From NCBI GenBank assembly GCA_038239195.1, contig JBBSEZ010000084.1, positions 1 to 27,236 on the forward strand: a stretch of 27,236 nt of DNA, given 5' to 3'. Each line of letters opens with the position of its first letter. Position 1 is the first letter of the stretch. The notes under the pieces were generated by a model. It did no database searches, was not told the DNA's origin, and was given only the letters and a program-made list of their open reading frames with translations. Below, one piece after another: positions 9,425 to 17,031 of this stretch. A program made the position numbers and the translations under genes. The stretch comes from JBBSEZ01 sp038239195. GTDB lineage: Bacteria; Planctomycetota; Planctomycetia; Gemmatales; Gemmataceae.

Positions 9425-9445
9425 GACGGCGACCTCCTCGCCGTC
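9425..9445 (+). terminator. Hairpin after the histidine kinase
   Basis: An 8-base perfect stem (GACGGCGA / TCGCCGTC) with a 5-base loop starts 16 bases after the kinase stop. There is no T tract, so if it ends transcription it is not a classic intrinsic terminator; it could also be a simple palindromic repeat. Confidence 0.35.
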
Positions 9446-9496
9446 GGCGAGCAGGTTCTTCGGGCTAGGGGGCCTGTTGAGCAGGGCACAGCGGGC

Positions 9497-9524
9497 TTGT
9501 TCGCTGCACGGGGCCTGGTAGACT
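9497..9524 (+). promoter_or_regulatory. Possible sigma70-like promoter for the tRNA gene
   Basis: TTGTTC (9497-9502) and TAGACT (9519-9524) are separated by 16 bases, and the tRNA starts about 50 bases downstream. The match to the -35 box is poor (3 of 6), so this is only a candidate. Confidence 0.25.
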
Positions 9525-9574
9525 CACTCCTGTGGCTCCTCCTCCGTTCGTATCAGGAGGCAGTCAAAAAATTG

Positions 9575-9648
9575 GCCCCCGTAGCTCAGCCGGATAGAGC
9601 AGCGGATTTCTAATCCGCCGGTCGGGAGTTCGAATCTCTCCGGGGGTA
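9575..9648 (+). tRNA. tRNA-Arg (anticodon UCU)
   Basis: A 74-base cloverleaf can be drawn by hand. Acceptor stem GCCCCCG (9575-9581) pairs with CGGGGGT (9641-9647) with a G-T closing pair; discriminator A at 9648. The D arm is GCTC/GAGC (9584-9587 and 9597-9600). The anticodon stem GCGGA/TCCGC (9602-9606 and 9614-9618) encloses loop TTTCTAA, so the anticodon is TCT (9609-9611), reading AGA. The T arm GGGAG/CTCTC (9624-9628 and 9636-9640) encloses TTCGAAT. The variable loop has 5 bases. CCA is not encoded. AGA is rare in such GC-rich genomes, so this is a minor tRNA. tRNA genes are common integration sites; no attachment repeat was found nearby. Confidence 0.95.
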
Positions 9649-9807
9649 ATGGTGCCGGGCCCGCCCACGAATGCGACACGCCGCATCCGCTTTTCTCGCC
9701 TTCCCCTCTGCGCCCTCTGCCCGATCTGTCTCGGGCGGTTGACCGGGCCCCCGGCGCATCCTAGACTTGCGCGCCCCGCGGTCTCTTCCACCACGAGCGC
9801 ACCAAAC

Positions 9808-10179
9808 ATGCCTCAGTCCAGCCCTTCCGCATGGCCCGTGTTGAAGCGCCTTGCCCGTCGCGTTTGGCGAGGGCACGCCGAGCGCCGCGCCGGCAAGCGG
9901 TATCAGGACGCGCCCGTCATCTGCTCCGTGCTCACTCCCGCAGGGGCCGAAGGCGTCGGCCTGGTCAACCTGTCGGCCCGCGGCGCCTGTCTGGTCCTTC
10001 GCGGGCCCGCCGAGGCGGGCGCCCTTCTCCGCCTGCACCTATCCAACCTCCAGTATCTGCACGCCCAAACCGTCACGCTGCGCGTGGCGAACTGCAAGGC
10101 CGGGGCGAACGGGCTCTGGATCGTCGGCGGCCCGTTCGTCGAGCCGCTGTCGCCCCAGGCCCTGGGCGCCCTGCTTTGA
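9808..10179 (+). CDS. PilZ-domain protein
   Basis: 123 residues from ATG 9808, chosen because the upstream part of the frame is composition-poor and overlaps the tRNA flank. After a basic N-terminal helix (LKRLARRVWRGHAERR) there is a PilZ-type barrel: RRAGKRY supplies an arginine-rich switch similar to RxxxR, and VNLSARGACL matches the (D/N)-x-S-x-x-G motif. PilZ domains with these two motifs bind cyclic di-GMP, so the protein may act as a small receptor coupling the second messenger to motility, stalk or surface functions. It ends with the YxPF-like strand replaced by GGPFVEPLSPQAL. It stands alone, with the convergent gene on the other strand 7 bases beyond its stop. The RBS is weak. Confidence 0.65.
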   Translation: MPQSSPSAWPVLKRLARRVWRGHAERRAGKRYQDAPVICSVLTPAGAEGVGLVNLSARGACLVLRGPAEAGALLRLHLSNLQYLHAQTVTLRVANCKAGANGLWIVGGPFVEPLSPQALGALL

Positions 10180-10186
10180 CCCCGGC

Positions 10187-10831
10187 TCATTCCATTCCCA
10201 GGACGGCGTCGAGGGCCCAGCAGCCGCGGGCATGGGTGCCCTGCCCCCGGAAGTGGGCGAGGAGGGCCTCGCTCGGACAGCCTGCCTCTTCCAGCGCGTC
10301 GGCGAGGACCGGCAGGCCCGCGAAGTCTCTCTCTTCGTAAATGCCGCGGGCGACGTACAGCACGGCAGGCACTCGCCAGGCCGAGCCCTCGACCGCTGGG
10401 CGGAACGGGTTGCCGACCAGGTCGCGAAGCAAGTCGCATTGCGCGGCCTCCGCCTGCGCCCGCGCTGCCTCCCAGCGCTTCATTACCAGAGCATACTGGG
10501 CGCGGACCACCCAGGAGGAGGCATCGTTGGCCGCCATGCGCGCGGACCGCAGCAAGGTCTTCCTGGCGGCGCCGGCCGCAATGGTCGTGGCGGCATTCCG
10601 CGCGTCGTCGCGGGTTGGGATCGACGCAAGCTGTTTCCGGGTCACGGCCCCATCCGCAAACCGCTCGGCCAGCACAACCGCCTCCCGGCTCCGGTCGTCA
10701 TCGAGCATGTGCCAGACCGCACGCACGCACGCGCAGGCAAAGAGCCGGAGCTTGCGGGCGCCGACGCCGGTGTCCAGGAAGTGCAGCATTCGCCCCGGGT
10801 TGTTGCAGGCGAGCCATTCAGCCTCGGTCAA
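10187..10831 (-). CDS. Planctomycete conserved hypothetical protein
   Basis: 214 residues on the minus strand. The start is TTG 10829-10831, supported by GGGAG 7 bases upstream and by the beginning TEAEWLACNNPGRML, which is how relatives in Gemmata-type genomes begin as I remember them (TEAEWLACTDP...LxFL). Other family features are RKLRLFACACVRAVWHML, a middle helical part, LLRDLVGNPFRPA and the tail LPVLADALEEAGCPSEALLAHFR...HARGCWALDAVLG. No transmembrane segment or signal peptide is visible, so it is probably cytoplasmic. The family occurs in many copies in these genomes and its function is not known to me. It converges on the PilZ gene and diverges from the large ATPase gene. Confidence 0.75.
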   Translation of the reverse strand: MTEAEWLACNNPGRMLHFLDTGVGARKLRLFACACVRAVWHMLDDDRSREAVVLAERFADGAVTRKQLASIPTRDDARNAATTIAAGAARKTLLRSARMAANDASSWVVRAQYALVMKRWEAARAQAEAAQCDLLRDLVGNPFRPAVEGSAWRVPAVLYVARGIYEERDFAGLPVLADALEEAGCPSEALLAHFRGQGTHARGCWALDAVLGME

Positions 10832-11173
10832 GGACGATCTCCCTTCACTCGCACTCCCACCGGCATCACGAGTTCTGTGCCTCGGCTGTTTCGAGCGTGA
10901 GAGAACGAGAAGTTTGCAGAACGGCGGTCCTCATTGTTGCTCCCCGCTAGAGTAGTTGTCTCGCATCGGCCCAGCGGAAGCAAGGAAGTTCCGGCCCCAC
11001 CGCGCCGAGGGCCGTTCTCATTTAGCCGCCCCGCTTGCGGGGCGCGGCGGCGTCGCGCCCCACAGGCGGGACGGCCAAGTGATGCGCTCCGGCGCGAAGC
11101 GCTTTCATGCAACCCTCACGATGGCTACCATAGAGAGCAGAGGCACGACACTCTCTCTCCCGACGTGACCACC
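10832..11173. other. Divergent intergenic region upstream of the large ATPase gene
   Basis: The reading frame of the downstream ATPase stays open through this region, but the translation is repeat-like (PACGARRRRAPQAG) and unlike the coiled-coil start of the protein, so I treat it as non-coding. It holds a hairpin with a 7-base perfect stem, GCCCCGC (11028-11034) and GCGGGGC (11037-11043), inside a longer GC-rich imperfect palindrome. No convincing promoter boxes were found for either divergent gene. Confidence 0.4.
11028..11043. repeat. GC-rich palindrome upstream of the large ATPase gene
   Basis: A 7-base perfect inverted repeat closes a 2-base centre, flanked by further partly complementary GCC/GGC bases. 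It is probably a dispersed REP-like element; it could also form a hairpin in a leader transcript of the ATPase gene about 130 bases before the ATG. Confidence 0.4.
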
Positions 11174-14100
11174 ATGAGCCGACAGGAACTTGCGACCCGC
11201 TGCCAGGAACGAATGGACGAGCTCGAGCGCCTACTCGATCGGCTTCGCGCCGACCTGACCGGGCTGTGGTCGTCCCAACCTGTAGCGCCCGAAGCGCTCC
11301 ACGAGCTTCTAGGTCAGGCCCAGCGCATCTCCGCCGAATTGCGCGCCGACCTCGCCCTCGCCGCCCAGCACGCCCGGCGCCCCGGGCCGGCCTGGTCCGA
11401 CCGCGTCGGCCTGCAAGCGGGGCTCGACGACCTGCTCGCCTCCTGGGCGGCGTGGGAATCGTCCTTGCCTCGCCAGCGCCTGCGCGCCCTGGCCGATCGC
11501 ATCGAGGCCGGCCGACTATCGCACAAGCTGCCCACCAAGGCCGCCCGCCTCGAGGCCGTGCGCCAGCCCGTCCCCGCCGAGCTTCGCCAGGCGGCCGAGC
11601 GCCCCGATCCCCCCGCGCTTGCCGGCCCCGCCCCCGAGGAACAGGACTGGCTGGCCTGGGCGTGGGCCCTCGACGGTGCGGAGTTGGAGCGCATCCTGAC
11701 CTCGCTGCGCGCCGAGTTGCCCGCCCTTGCCCACCTGCTCGAACAGGGCGAACCGCAGTGGTGGCAAAGCGCCTCGCCCCCTCCGCCGCCCGCGCCGGTC
11801 GTCGAGGCTCAGTCTCTCCCCTCGCCCCCGGAAGCAAGCGCCTCCCGAAAGGCCCCCTCCAACAATGGCACCGTCCCGCACGAGGTCGCGCCCGTGCCGC
11901 CACCTCCGGCGCCCGAACCGCCCCCGCCGCCCGTGCCGTCCCGCGCGCCGCAGCCGAAGCCCAGGGCGGTCCCGGTCCTCCGCAGCGGCGGTCGGGCCGT
12001 CTCCGCTCCGGTCCCCGTCCCCGCTCCGCCCCCACCCCCTCTGCAGAACCTGCTCGGCAACGATGCCGGGATCTCTCTGGTCGCCAAACAGGCCCCCGTC
12101 GCCCCCCCGGCGCTGGCGCCCGCGCCCGAGCCGGCCCCGGCGCCCGAGGCCCCCCCCGCCCCCCTTGCGCTCGTGGACCTGCCGGACCTGGCCCCCGTCC
12201 CCGACCTGCCCGAGGAAGTGCGCACCTTCGCCGCCTTCAGCGCCCGCTACTGGGTCGCGCCGTCGGGCCGCTGCGAGCCCGTGCCCTGGCTGGCCCCCGA
12301 CTTCCCCGCGCGCCTCGATGAGGCCCAGCGCGACGCCCTCTGCCGCGCCGCGGACGCCCCGAGTTGGCTGGGCCAACTCTGGGCCTTCGCCCGCGCCGCC
12401 GAACAGCTCCAACGGCCCCCGTTCGTCTCCTCCGCCGTGGTCGCCGACTTCGCTGCCGCGTGGGCAAGCCCCCACTCCTCCCACGTTGGCCGCGGGCCCG
12501 AACGCGTGGCCCGGCTGCGCCGAGAGGTCCTCGACGTGCTGGAGGGCGATTCCCCCGACGCGCGCTTGCAGACGTTCCTCGAAGCGGTCCGCCCGTCGCT
12601 GGAAGCGCCGCTGAGCGTCGCCGACGGCGAACAGCTACTCGAGCTGGTCCCCTTCCACGACACCGCCCTGCGCCACGTCGTGCGCGGCCTGTTCAAGCTC
12701 GGCACTCACACGGCCGATCCCGTCGCCCGGCTCCGGGCCGGCCGGTCCACGGCCCCCGTCAGCCTCGAACAGCACCGCCAGCAACTGGAGAAGGCCCGCA
12801 AGGCCCTCTATTCCGAGTCGATGCGCGTGATGCGCGCCGCCGGCAACGGCTACGTCGGCAAGTTTCCCCACTGCAGCAAGGCGTGGGCGACGTTCATCGA
12901 CGCCATCACGCCGCGCCTCAAGCCGCTCTATCCCGTCGATCATCAGGGCGCCGTCGAGTGGGACGTCGACAACGTCGGCCGTTGGATACCGAGCATGCTC
13001 GACCTCCACGCCCAGATCGCCGACCGCCACGAGGCCCGCGAGAAGGCGCGCAAGATCATGGACCGCGCCGCCCATGCCCTCGCCGACCACCTCACTGCGG
13101 TCAACGACGCCCTGCGCCAGGTGCAAGCGCTGCAAAGCCCCCGGCACGAACAAGGCGGCGAACACGTCCCTCTTGAAGAGGTCGGCAAGCTGCTCACCGG
13201 CGACCCGCTCTCGTCCCCCGAGGAAGAAATATGCCGCCAGTTGCTCCTCCGCCTGATCGCTTCCCCTGCCTCGCCTGAGCACAGCGCCCTCCTCCCCGAC
13301 GAGGGCCCGCTCGCCCTCCGGGCCGAGGTGTTGCTGTCTCACCCCGACCTCGTCGGCTTGCTCGGCGAAGCGCCCGATCGCTCCGATCAGGGGGGCGGCG
13401 AACGCGACGAGTACCGACCCAACGGCGACGCCCACCCCGTCGCGCTGGGGCGCTGGGACGCGCTGACCGACCCGCTGCGCGCGGCCGCCATCCTCCTCTC
13501 CCGGGAGGAAGGAGCGCGGCTGAAGGACGAGGCGGAAGGGCCCGCTTCGGGGGGCCATTCTTCGTCCTCCGCATCGCATTCTTCCCAGGTGGCCCCGCTC
13601 GACCAGCTCGCCCGCCACCTCAAGCGCCACAAGCGCTTCCACCTGCTCGGCAGGCTGGCCGCGCGCCTGTCGGCCGAGGACCAGAAGGTCGTCTACAAAC
13701 AGCGCAACCAGTCGCTCGACAACCTCCAGCGCGTCGTCGCCGAGCTGCAGCAACTCTGGCCCGAGCTCGCCGACCTCGGGGCCCGGCAGGCCTGGGCGCT
13801 GCGCCCTCTCCTCGACGAGGCCAACCGGCTCGCCAGCGATCAGCCCTCGGTGCAAAGCATCGACCTGGCGCTGGCGCAGGCGTGGGTGGAGCGCGTGCAG
13901 CGCGAGGCCCACCAGGTCAAGGCGGGCACACTCAACGCGCTGCGCCACGCCATCTTCCAGTCGGGGGAGCAGGTCCAGGAACGGCTGCGCGCACTCGACG
14001 AGGGGCGTTATCGCGAGGTGGTGCGCGGGCCCGTCACGCGCACGGCCGAGAGGTCGTGGCGCGAGACCGCCAGCCGCGAGGAGGCGAAACGGCGTTTTCG

Positions 14101-16894
14101 CCATCCGCGCGCCGAGCTCGCCGCCGTTTCGCGCAGCGTTGGGGGCAACGACCTGGCGCGCGACTGGACGTTCAACTTCGCCGGCGGGGCGATGCTGAAC
14201 TCCTACCGCAAACTGCGCACCGCCTTCGCCAAGTGGGCCTTCGGCGGGGACGGGCCGGCCTCGCTCTACAAGAAGGGCGACAACTCCTCGCCCCACGAAT
14301 ACCGCCTGCCGTGCAAGAGCATCCGCGACTACCTCGCCGCCCAGCAGCCGACCTACCTGCCCCAACTCGCCGACTTCGCCGACCTGGTGTTGCTCACCCC
14401 ACCGGTGTTGCCGACCGATGGCTCGTTCGTGGCCAAGACGGCCGACCTGATCGCCTGCCAGGGCAGCAACGCCCTGTGCGTCGTGCTGGCGCCCAACCTG
14501 CAACCGGACTACCGCCGCGACCTGCTCAAGGAGTTGCGCAAACGCGGCGCCGCGGCGGGGGCCCTCGACGACCTCGACCTATGCCGCCTGATGAGCCCCG
14601 GCGGGCGACAGCCCAACCTCGTCATCGGCCTTCTGGAGATCGCCTTCGAGCAGCAGCGCTGGACGCGCCTCTCGCCGTTCGCCGCCCCCGAAGGGACGCA
14701 GGTGCGCATGGAGATGTACGTCGGCCGGCGCCAGGAGGCCGAGTCGCTGGCGCGCACCGGCAAGTACACGCGCCTCTTCTCCGGCCGCAAGCTCGGCAAG
14801 ACCGCCCTACTGAAGTTCCTCGAACAGACGCTGGACAATCAGGAGCTGCCTTCGCACCTGAAGTTGCGCGTCCTCTACGTGCCCATCGTGGGCGTGCAGA
14901 CCGAGACCGACCTCGTGAGCCGGGTCATCGAGCAGGTGCAGAAGCGGCTCGATTTCCGCGCCGACGACCTCACCGCGGCAGGCCACACGCCCGACGCGCT
15001 CGTGCGCTTCCTGAACCGCTTCATCGACGAGAGGCCCGACGAGAGCCTGCTGTTCGTCCTGGACGAGGCCGACGAGTTCGTGCTGGCGCAGCTCGAGGAG
15101 TACGAGAAGAGCAAGGAGCGCTGTCTGAGTTTTCAGATCCGGTCGGAAGTCGTCCATCGCACCGACAGTTCTCAGCTCTCGCGGGTGCGCTTTCTCTTCT
15201 CGGGCTATCGCGCCACGTCGAAACGCGACGGGCCGTGGGCGCACTGGGGCGACGTGCTGCACCTGGGGCCGCTGTCGCCCGAGGAGGCGGCCGACCTGAT
15301 CGCCGGGCCGCTGGCCCGGCTGGGCATCGACGCCTCGGCCCAGGCCGATTCGATCGCCTTCCGCTGTGGCTACCAACCTGCGGTGCTGCTGCGCTTTGGC
15401 GACGCGCTGCTACAGCGGCTGGAGAATCGCTACGGCTACAGCGAGGGGCGGACGGTCAGCGCCGAGGACGTGGCGGAGACGTTCCACACGCCCGCGGTGC
15501 AGGACGAGGTTCGCATGGTGGTCAGCTACAACTTCCAGGGCGATTTCCTGGGCCGGGCCGTCTTCGCCGCTCTGCTGCTGGAGTTGGCTCGCCTGCCGCC
15601 CGGCCAGCCGCTGTCTCACGCCGACGAGGCCGTGCTGGAGCGGCTGCGCCAGATCGACCCGGACACCAGTTGGCTCCAGGCCGACGACAACAGCGCGCGC
15701 GGGCAGATCGCCTACCAGTTGAGCGACTTCGTGAAGCGGCAACTGCTGGTCGAGAAGCAGTGGCACGGCGAGACGGTCCACGCGCTGATGTTCCCCTATC
15801 ACCTGTCGGTGTTGCTGGTGACCGACCAGGAGCTGGAGGTGAGGAACGCCATCCAGTCGCTGCGCGGCTCCGGGGGCGGCGGGGGCGCACGGGTGGGCGG
15901 CCTGCTGCCGCCGCGCGTCCGGCAAGACCTGCACGAGATCGTGGGCGCCGCGCCGGAACCGGGCTTCGAGTTCCGGGCGGCGGTCCTCGGCTCGCACTGG
16001 CCGCAGGGCGTCGAGCAGCGCTCGGGCGGCGTCCCCAACCGGGTGGGGCTCGACCCGTCGCACGTCTGGCCCGTGGCCGAGGCGCTCCACCCGGCGCGGC
16101 GGGCGTTGCCTTACCTCGCCGCCCTGGGCGCTTCCCCCGACGATCTCGACGCGCTGCTGCGCGAGCGCCTGGGCGGGCTGGCCCCGCCCCTGGTGACGGG
16201 GGGCGCCGACCTGCTGCGCGAGGTCCTGCAGCGGATGCGCGGGGGCGACGCGGCCTACGAGGTGTGCGGGCTGGGGCGCCTGTCGCCGGCGGTGCTGCGC
16301 TGGTGGTTTCAGCGGGTGCGCTGCCTTGAGTTGCCGCGCGACGGCGACCTCAACGCGATCCGGCAGCGAACGAGCGGCATTCCGTTCCTCGTGCGCATCG
16401 TGGACGAACTGCTGGTGCCGCCGGGCAAGGACGGGGGGCAACTGGGTGGCTGCAACCTCTCTCCCGAGACGATGCAGGACGCCCTGGCCGAGTTCGACCG
16501 GCGCCTCGCCGCCGAGGCGCCGCTGCTGGTAGGGGGCCCGCCGGCGGTGCGCTTGACGGCGCGCGAGGTCGAGTTGCTACAAATGATCTACGTGGCCAGC
16601 GTGGCCCACGGGCTCGCGGGCGAGATGGCCGGGCAGGAGGTAGACCTGGCCGCGTCGCTGGGCGAGGAGTGGGCCGAGCTGTACGCCGAGGGCTGGCGGC
16701 AGGAGTTTCCCGCGCTGCCCGTCCCGAAGGCGCTGCGCGACGGCCCCGAGGACGAGGTCGCCTTGCAAATGGTGCAGATGCTCGGCCTGGTGCCGATCGA
16801 CCCCGACAGGCCCGGCCTGGCCGCGCGCCTGCGCGTGCTCGACCGCAGCGACGCCTTGCTGCGCTTGCTGCCCCACCTCTCGGTGACGGGGTGA
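11174..16894 (+). CDS. Very large AAA/STAND-type P-loop ATPase, possible defence sensor
   Basis: 1906 residues from ATG 11174; the open frame runs further upstream but that part is repeat-like. Residues about 1-195 are helical and coiled-coil-like (MDELERLLDRLRADL). Residues about 198-332 form a Pro/Ala-rich linker. Residues about 340-1060 are mostly helical with no family I recognise. Residues about 1070-1180 look like an alpha/beta domain (LVLLTPPVLPTDG, LCVVLAPNL, LDDLDLCRLM). An ATPase domain follows: Walker A SGRKLGKTALL (Lys1209, Thr1210; the first Gly of the consensus is Ser1203), Walker B LLFVLDEADEF (Asp1297, Glu1298) and a sensor-like strand FLFSGYRAT, resembling the ATPase_2/AAA_16 relatives of STAND NTPases. 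After about residue 1550 a Gly-rich linker leads to a helical region with SGIPFLVRIVDELL, like the lid of such ATPases, perhaps a second degenerate module. No signal peptide. The next gene, 137 bases on, ends in a HEPN-like motif. An ATP-driven switch controlling that partner is my inference. Confidence 0.8.
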   Translation: MSRQELATRCQERMDELERLLDRLRADLTGLWSSQPVAPEALHELLGQAQRISAELRADLALAAQHARRPGPAWSDRVGLQAGLDDLLASWAAWESSLPRQRLRALADRIEAGRLSHKLPTKAARLEAVRQPVPAELRQAAERPDPPALAGPAPEEQDWLAWAWALDGAELERILTSLRAELPALAHLLEQGEPQWWQSASPPPPPAPVVEAQSLPSPPEASASRKAPSNNGTVPHEVAPVPPPPAPEPPPPPVPSRAPQPKPRAVPVLRSGGRAVSAPVPVPAPPPPPLQNLLGNDAGISLVAKQAPVAPPALAPAPEPAPAPEAPPAPLALVDLPDLAPVPDLPEEVRTFAAFSARYWVAPSGRCEPVPWLAPDFPARLDEAQRDALCRAADAPSWLGQLWAFARAAEQLQRPPFVSSAVVADFAAAWASPHSSHVGRGPERVARLRREVLDVLEGDSPDARLQTFLEAVRPSLEAPLSVADGEQLLELVPFHDTALRHVVRGLFKLGTHTADPVARLRAGRSTAPVSLEQHRQQLEKARKALYSESMRVMRAAGNGYVGKFPHCSKAWATFIDAITPRLKPLYPVDHQGAVEWDVDNVGRWIPSMLDLHAQIADRHEAREKARKIMDRAAHALADHLTAVNDALRQVQALQSPRHEQGGEHVPLEEVGKLLTGDPLSSPEEEICRQLLLRLIASPASPEHSALLPDEGPLALRAEVLLSHPDLVGLLGEAPDRSDQGGGERDEYRPNGDAHPVALGRWDALTDPLRAAAILLSREEGARLKDEAEGPASGGHSSSSASHSSQVAPLDQLARHLKRHKRFHLLGRLAARLSAEDQKVVYKQRNQSLDNLQRVVAELQQLWPELADLGARQAWALRPLLDEANRLASDQPSVQSIDLALAQAWVERVQREAHQVKAGTLNALRHAIFQSGEQVQERLRALDEGRYREVVRGPVTRTAERSWRETASREEAKRRFRHPRAELAAVSRSVGGNDLARDWTFNFAGGAMLNSYRKLRTAFAKWAFGGDGPASLYKKGDNSSPHEYRLPCKSIRDYLAAQQPTYLPQLADFADLVLLTPPVLPTDGSFVAKTADLIACQGSNALCVVLAPNLQPDYRRDLLKELRKRGAAAGALDDLDLCRLMSPGGRQPNLVIGLLEIAFEQQRWTRLSPFAAPEGTQVRMEMYVGRRQEAESLARTGKYTRLFSGRKLGKTALLKFLEQTLDNQELPSHLKLRVLYVPIVGVQTETDLVSRVIEQVQKRLDFRADDLTAAGHTPDALVRFLNRFIDERPDESLLFVLDEADEFVLAQLEEYEKSKERCLSFQIRSEVVHRTDSSQLSRVRFLFSGYRATSKRDGPWAHWGDVLHLGPLSPEEAADLIAGPLARLGIDASAQADSIAFRCGYQPAVLLRFGDALLQRLENRYGYSEGRTVSAEDVAETFHTPAVQDEVRMVVSYNFQGDFLGRAVFAALLLELARLPPGQPLSHADEAVLERLRQIDPDTSWLQADDNSARGQIAYQLSDFVKRQLLVEKQWHGETVHALMFPYHLSVLLVTDQELEVRNAIQSLRGSGGGGGARVGGLLPPRVRQDLHEIVGAAPEPGFEFRAAVLGSHWPQGVEQRSGGVPNRVGLDPSHVWPVAEALHPARRALPYLAALGASPDDLDALLRERLGGLAPPLVTGGADLLREVLQRMRGGDAAYEVCGLGRLSPAVLRWWFQRVRCLELPRDGDLNAIRQRTSGIPFLVRIVDELLVPPGKDGGQLGGCNLSPETMQDALAEFDRRLAAEAPLLVGGPPAVRLTAREVELLQMIYVASVAHGLAGEMAGQEVDLAASLGEEWAELYAEGWRQEFPALPVPKALRDGPEDEVALQMVQMLGLVPIDPDRPGLAARLRVLDRSDALLRLLPHLSVTG

Positions 16895-17008
16895 CGTCGG
16901 GTGACAAGGTGGCTGGGTGACAAGGTGACAGGGTGACAGCGGTTGAACACGGAAGACGGAAGGACGGGGCGCGCGAGCGTGCCTCGTCACCCCGTCACCT
17001 TGTCACCC
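16881..17008. repeat. Octamer-type tandem repeats forming a 24-base inverted repeat between the ATPase and HEPN genes
   Basis: Copies of a GGTGACAA/G-like unit run from the last codons of the ATPase gene (including its TGA) to about 16938. Complementary units (TGTCACC-like) run from 16985 to about 17015. The best-matching arms are 16915-16938 and 16985-17008, which pair at 22 of 24 positions across a 46-base spacer. The outer left units (16881-16896) can pair with the same right arm at 15 of 16 positions, so alternative hairpins are possible. The element lies wholly between the two coding regions and could shape processing, attenuation or relative expression of the two products, or it may simply be a dispersed planctomycete repeat. 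Confidence 0.75.
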
Positions 17009-17031
17009 TGTCACCCGACAAGGGGGGAGCC

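Noticed and set aside
9649..9807. Upstream extension of the PilZ gene
   Set aside because: The frame is open but starts immediately after the tRNA and has no conserved text; ATG 9808 gives a compact PilZ-sized protein.
10934..11173. N-terminal extension of the large ATPase
   Set aside because: The open frame is arginine/proline-rich and crosses a palindromic repeat. The ATG at 11174 begins a well-formed coiled-coil-like segment.
16881..17008. CRISPR-like array
   Set aside because: The units are only about 8 bases long, contiguous, without unique spacers, and occur in inverted orientation.
16933..17031. N-terminal extension of the HEPN-motif protein from GTG 16933
   Set aside because: The extra residues are encoded by the octamer repeat and its loop. 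The GTG at 17032 has a purine-rich site upstream and begins a sensible beta strand.
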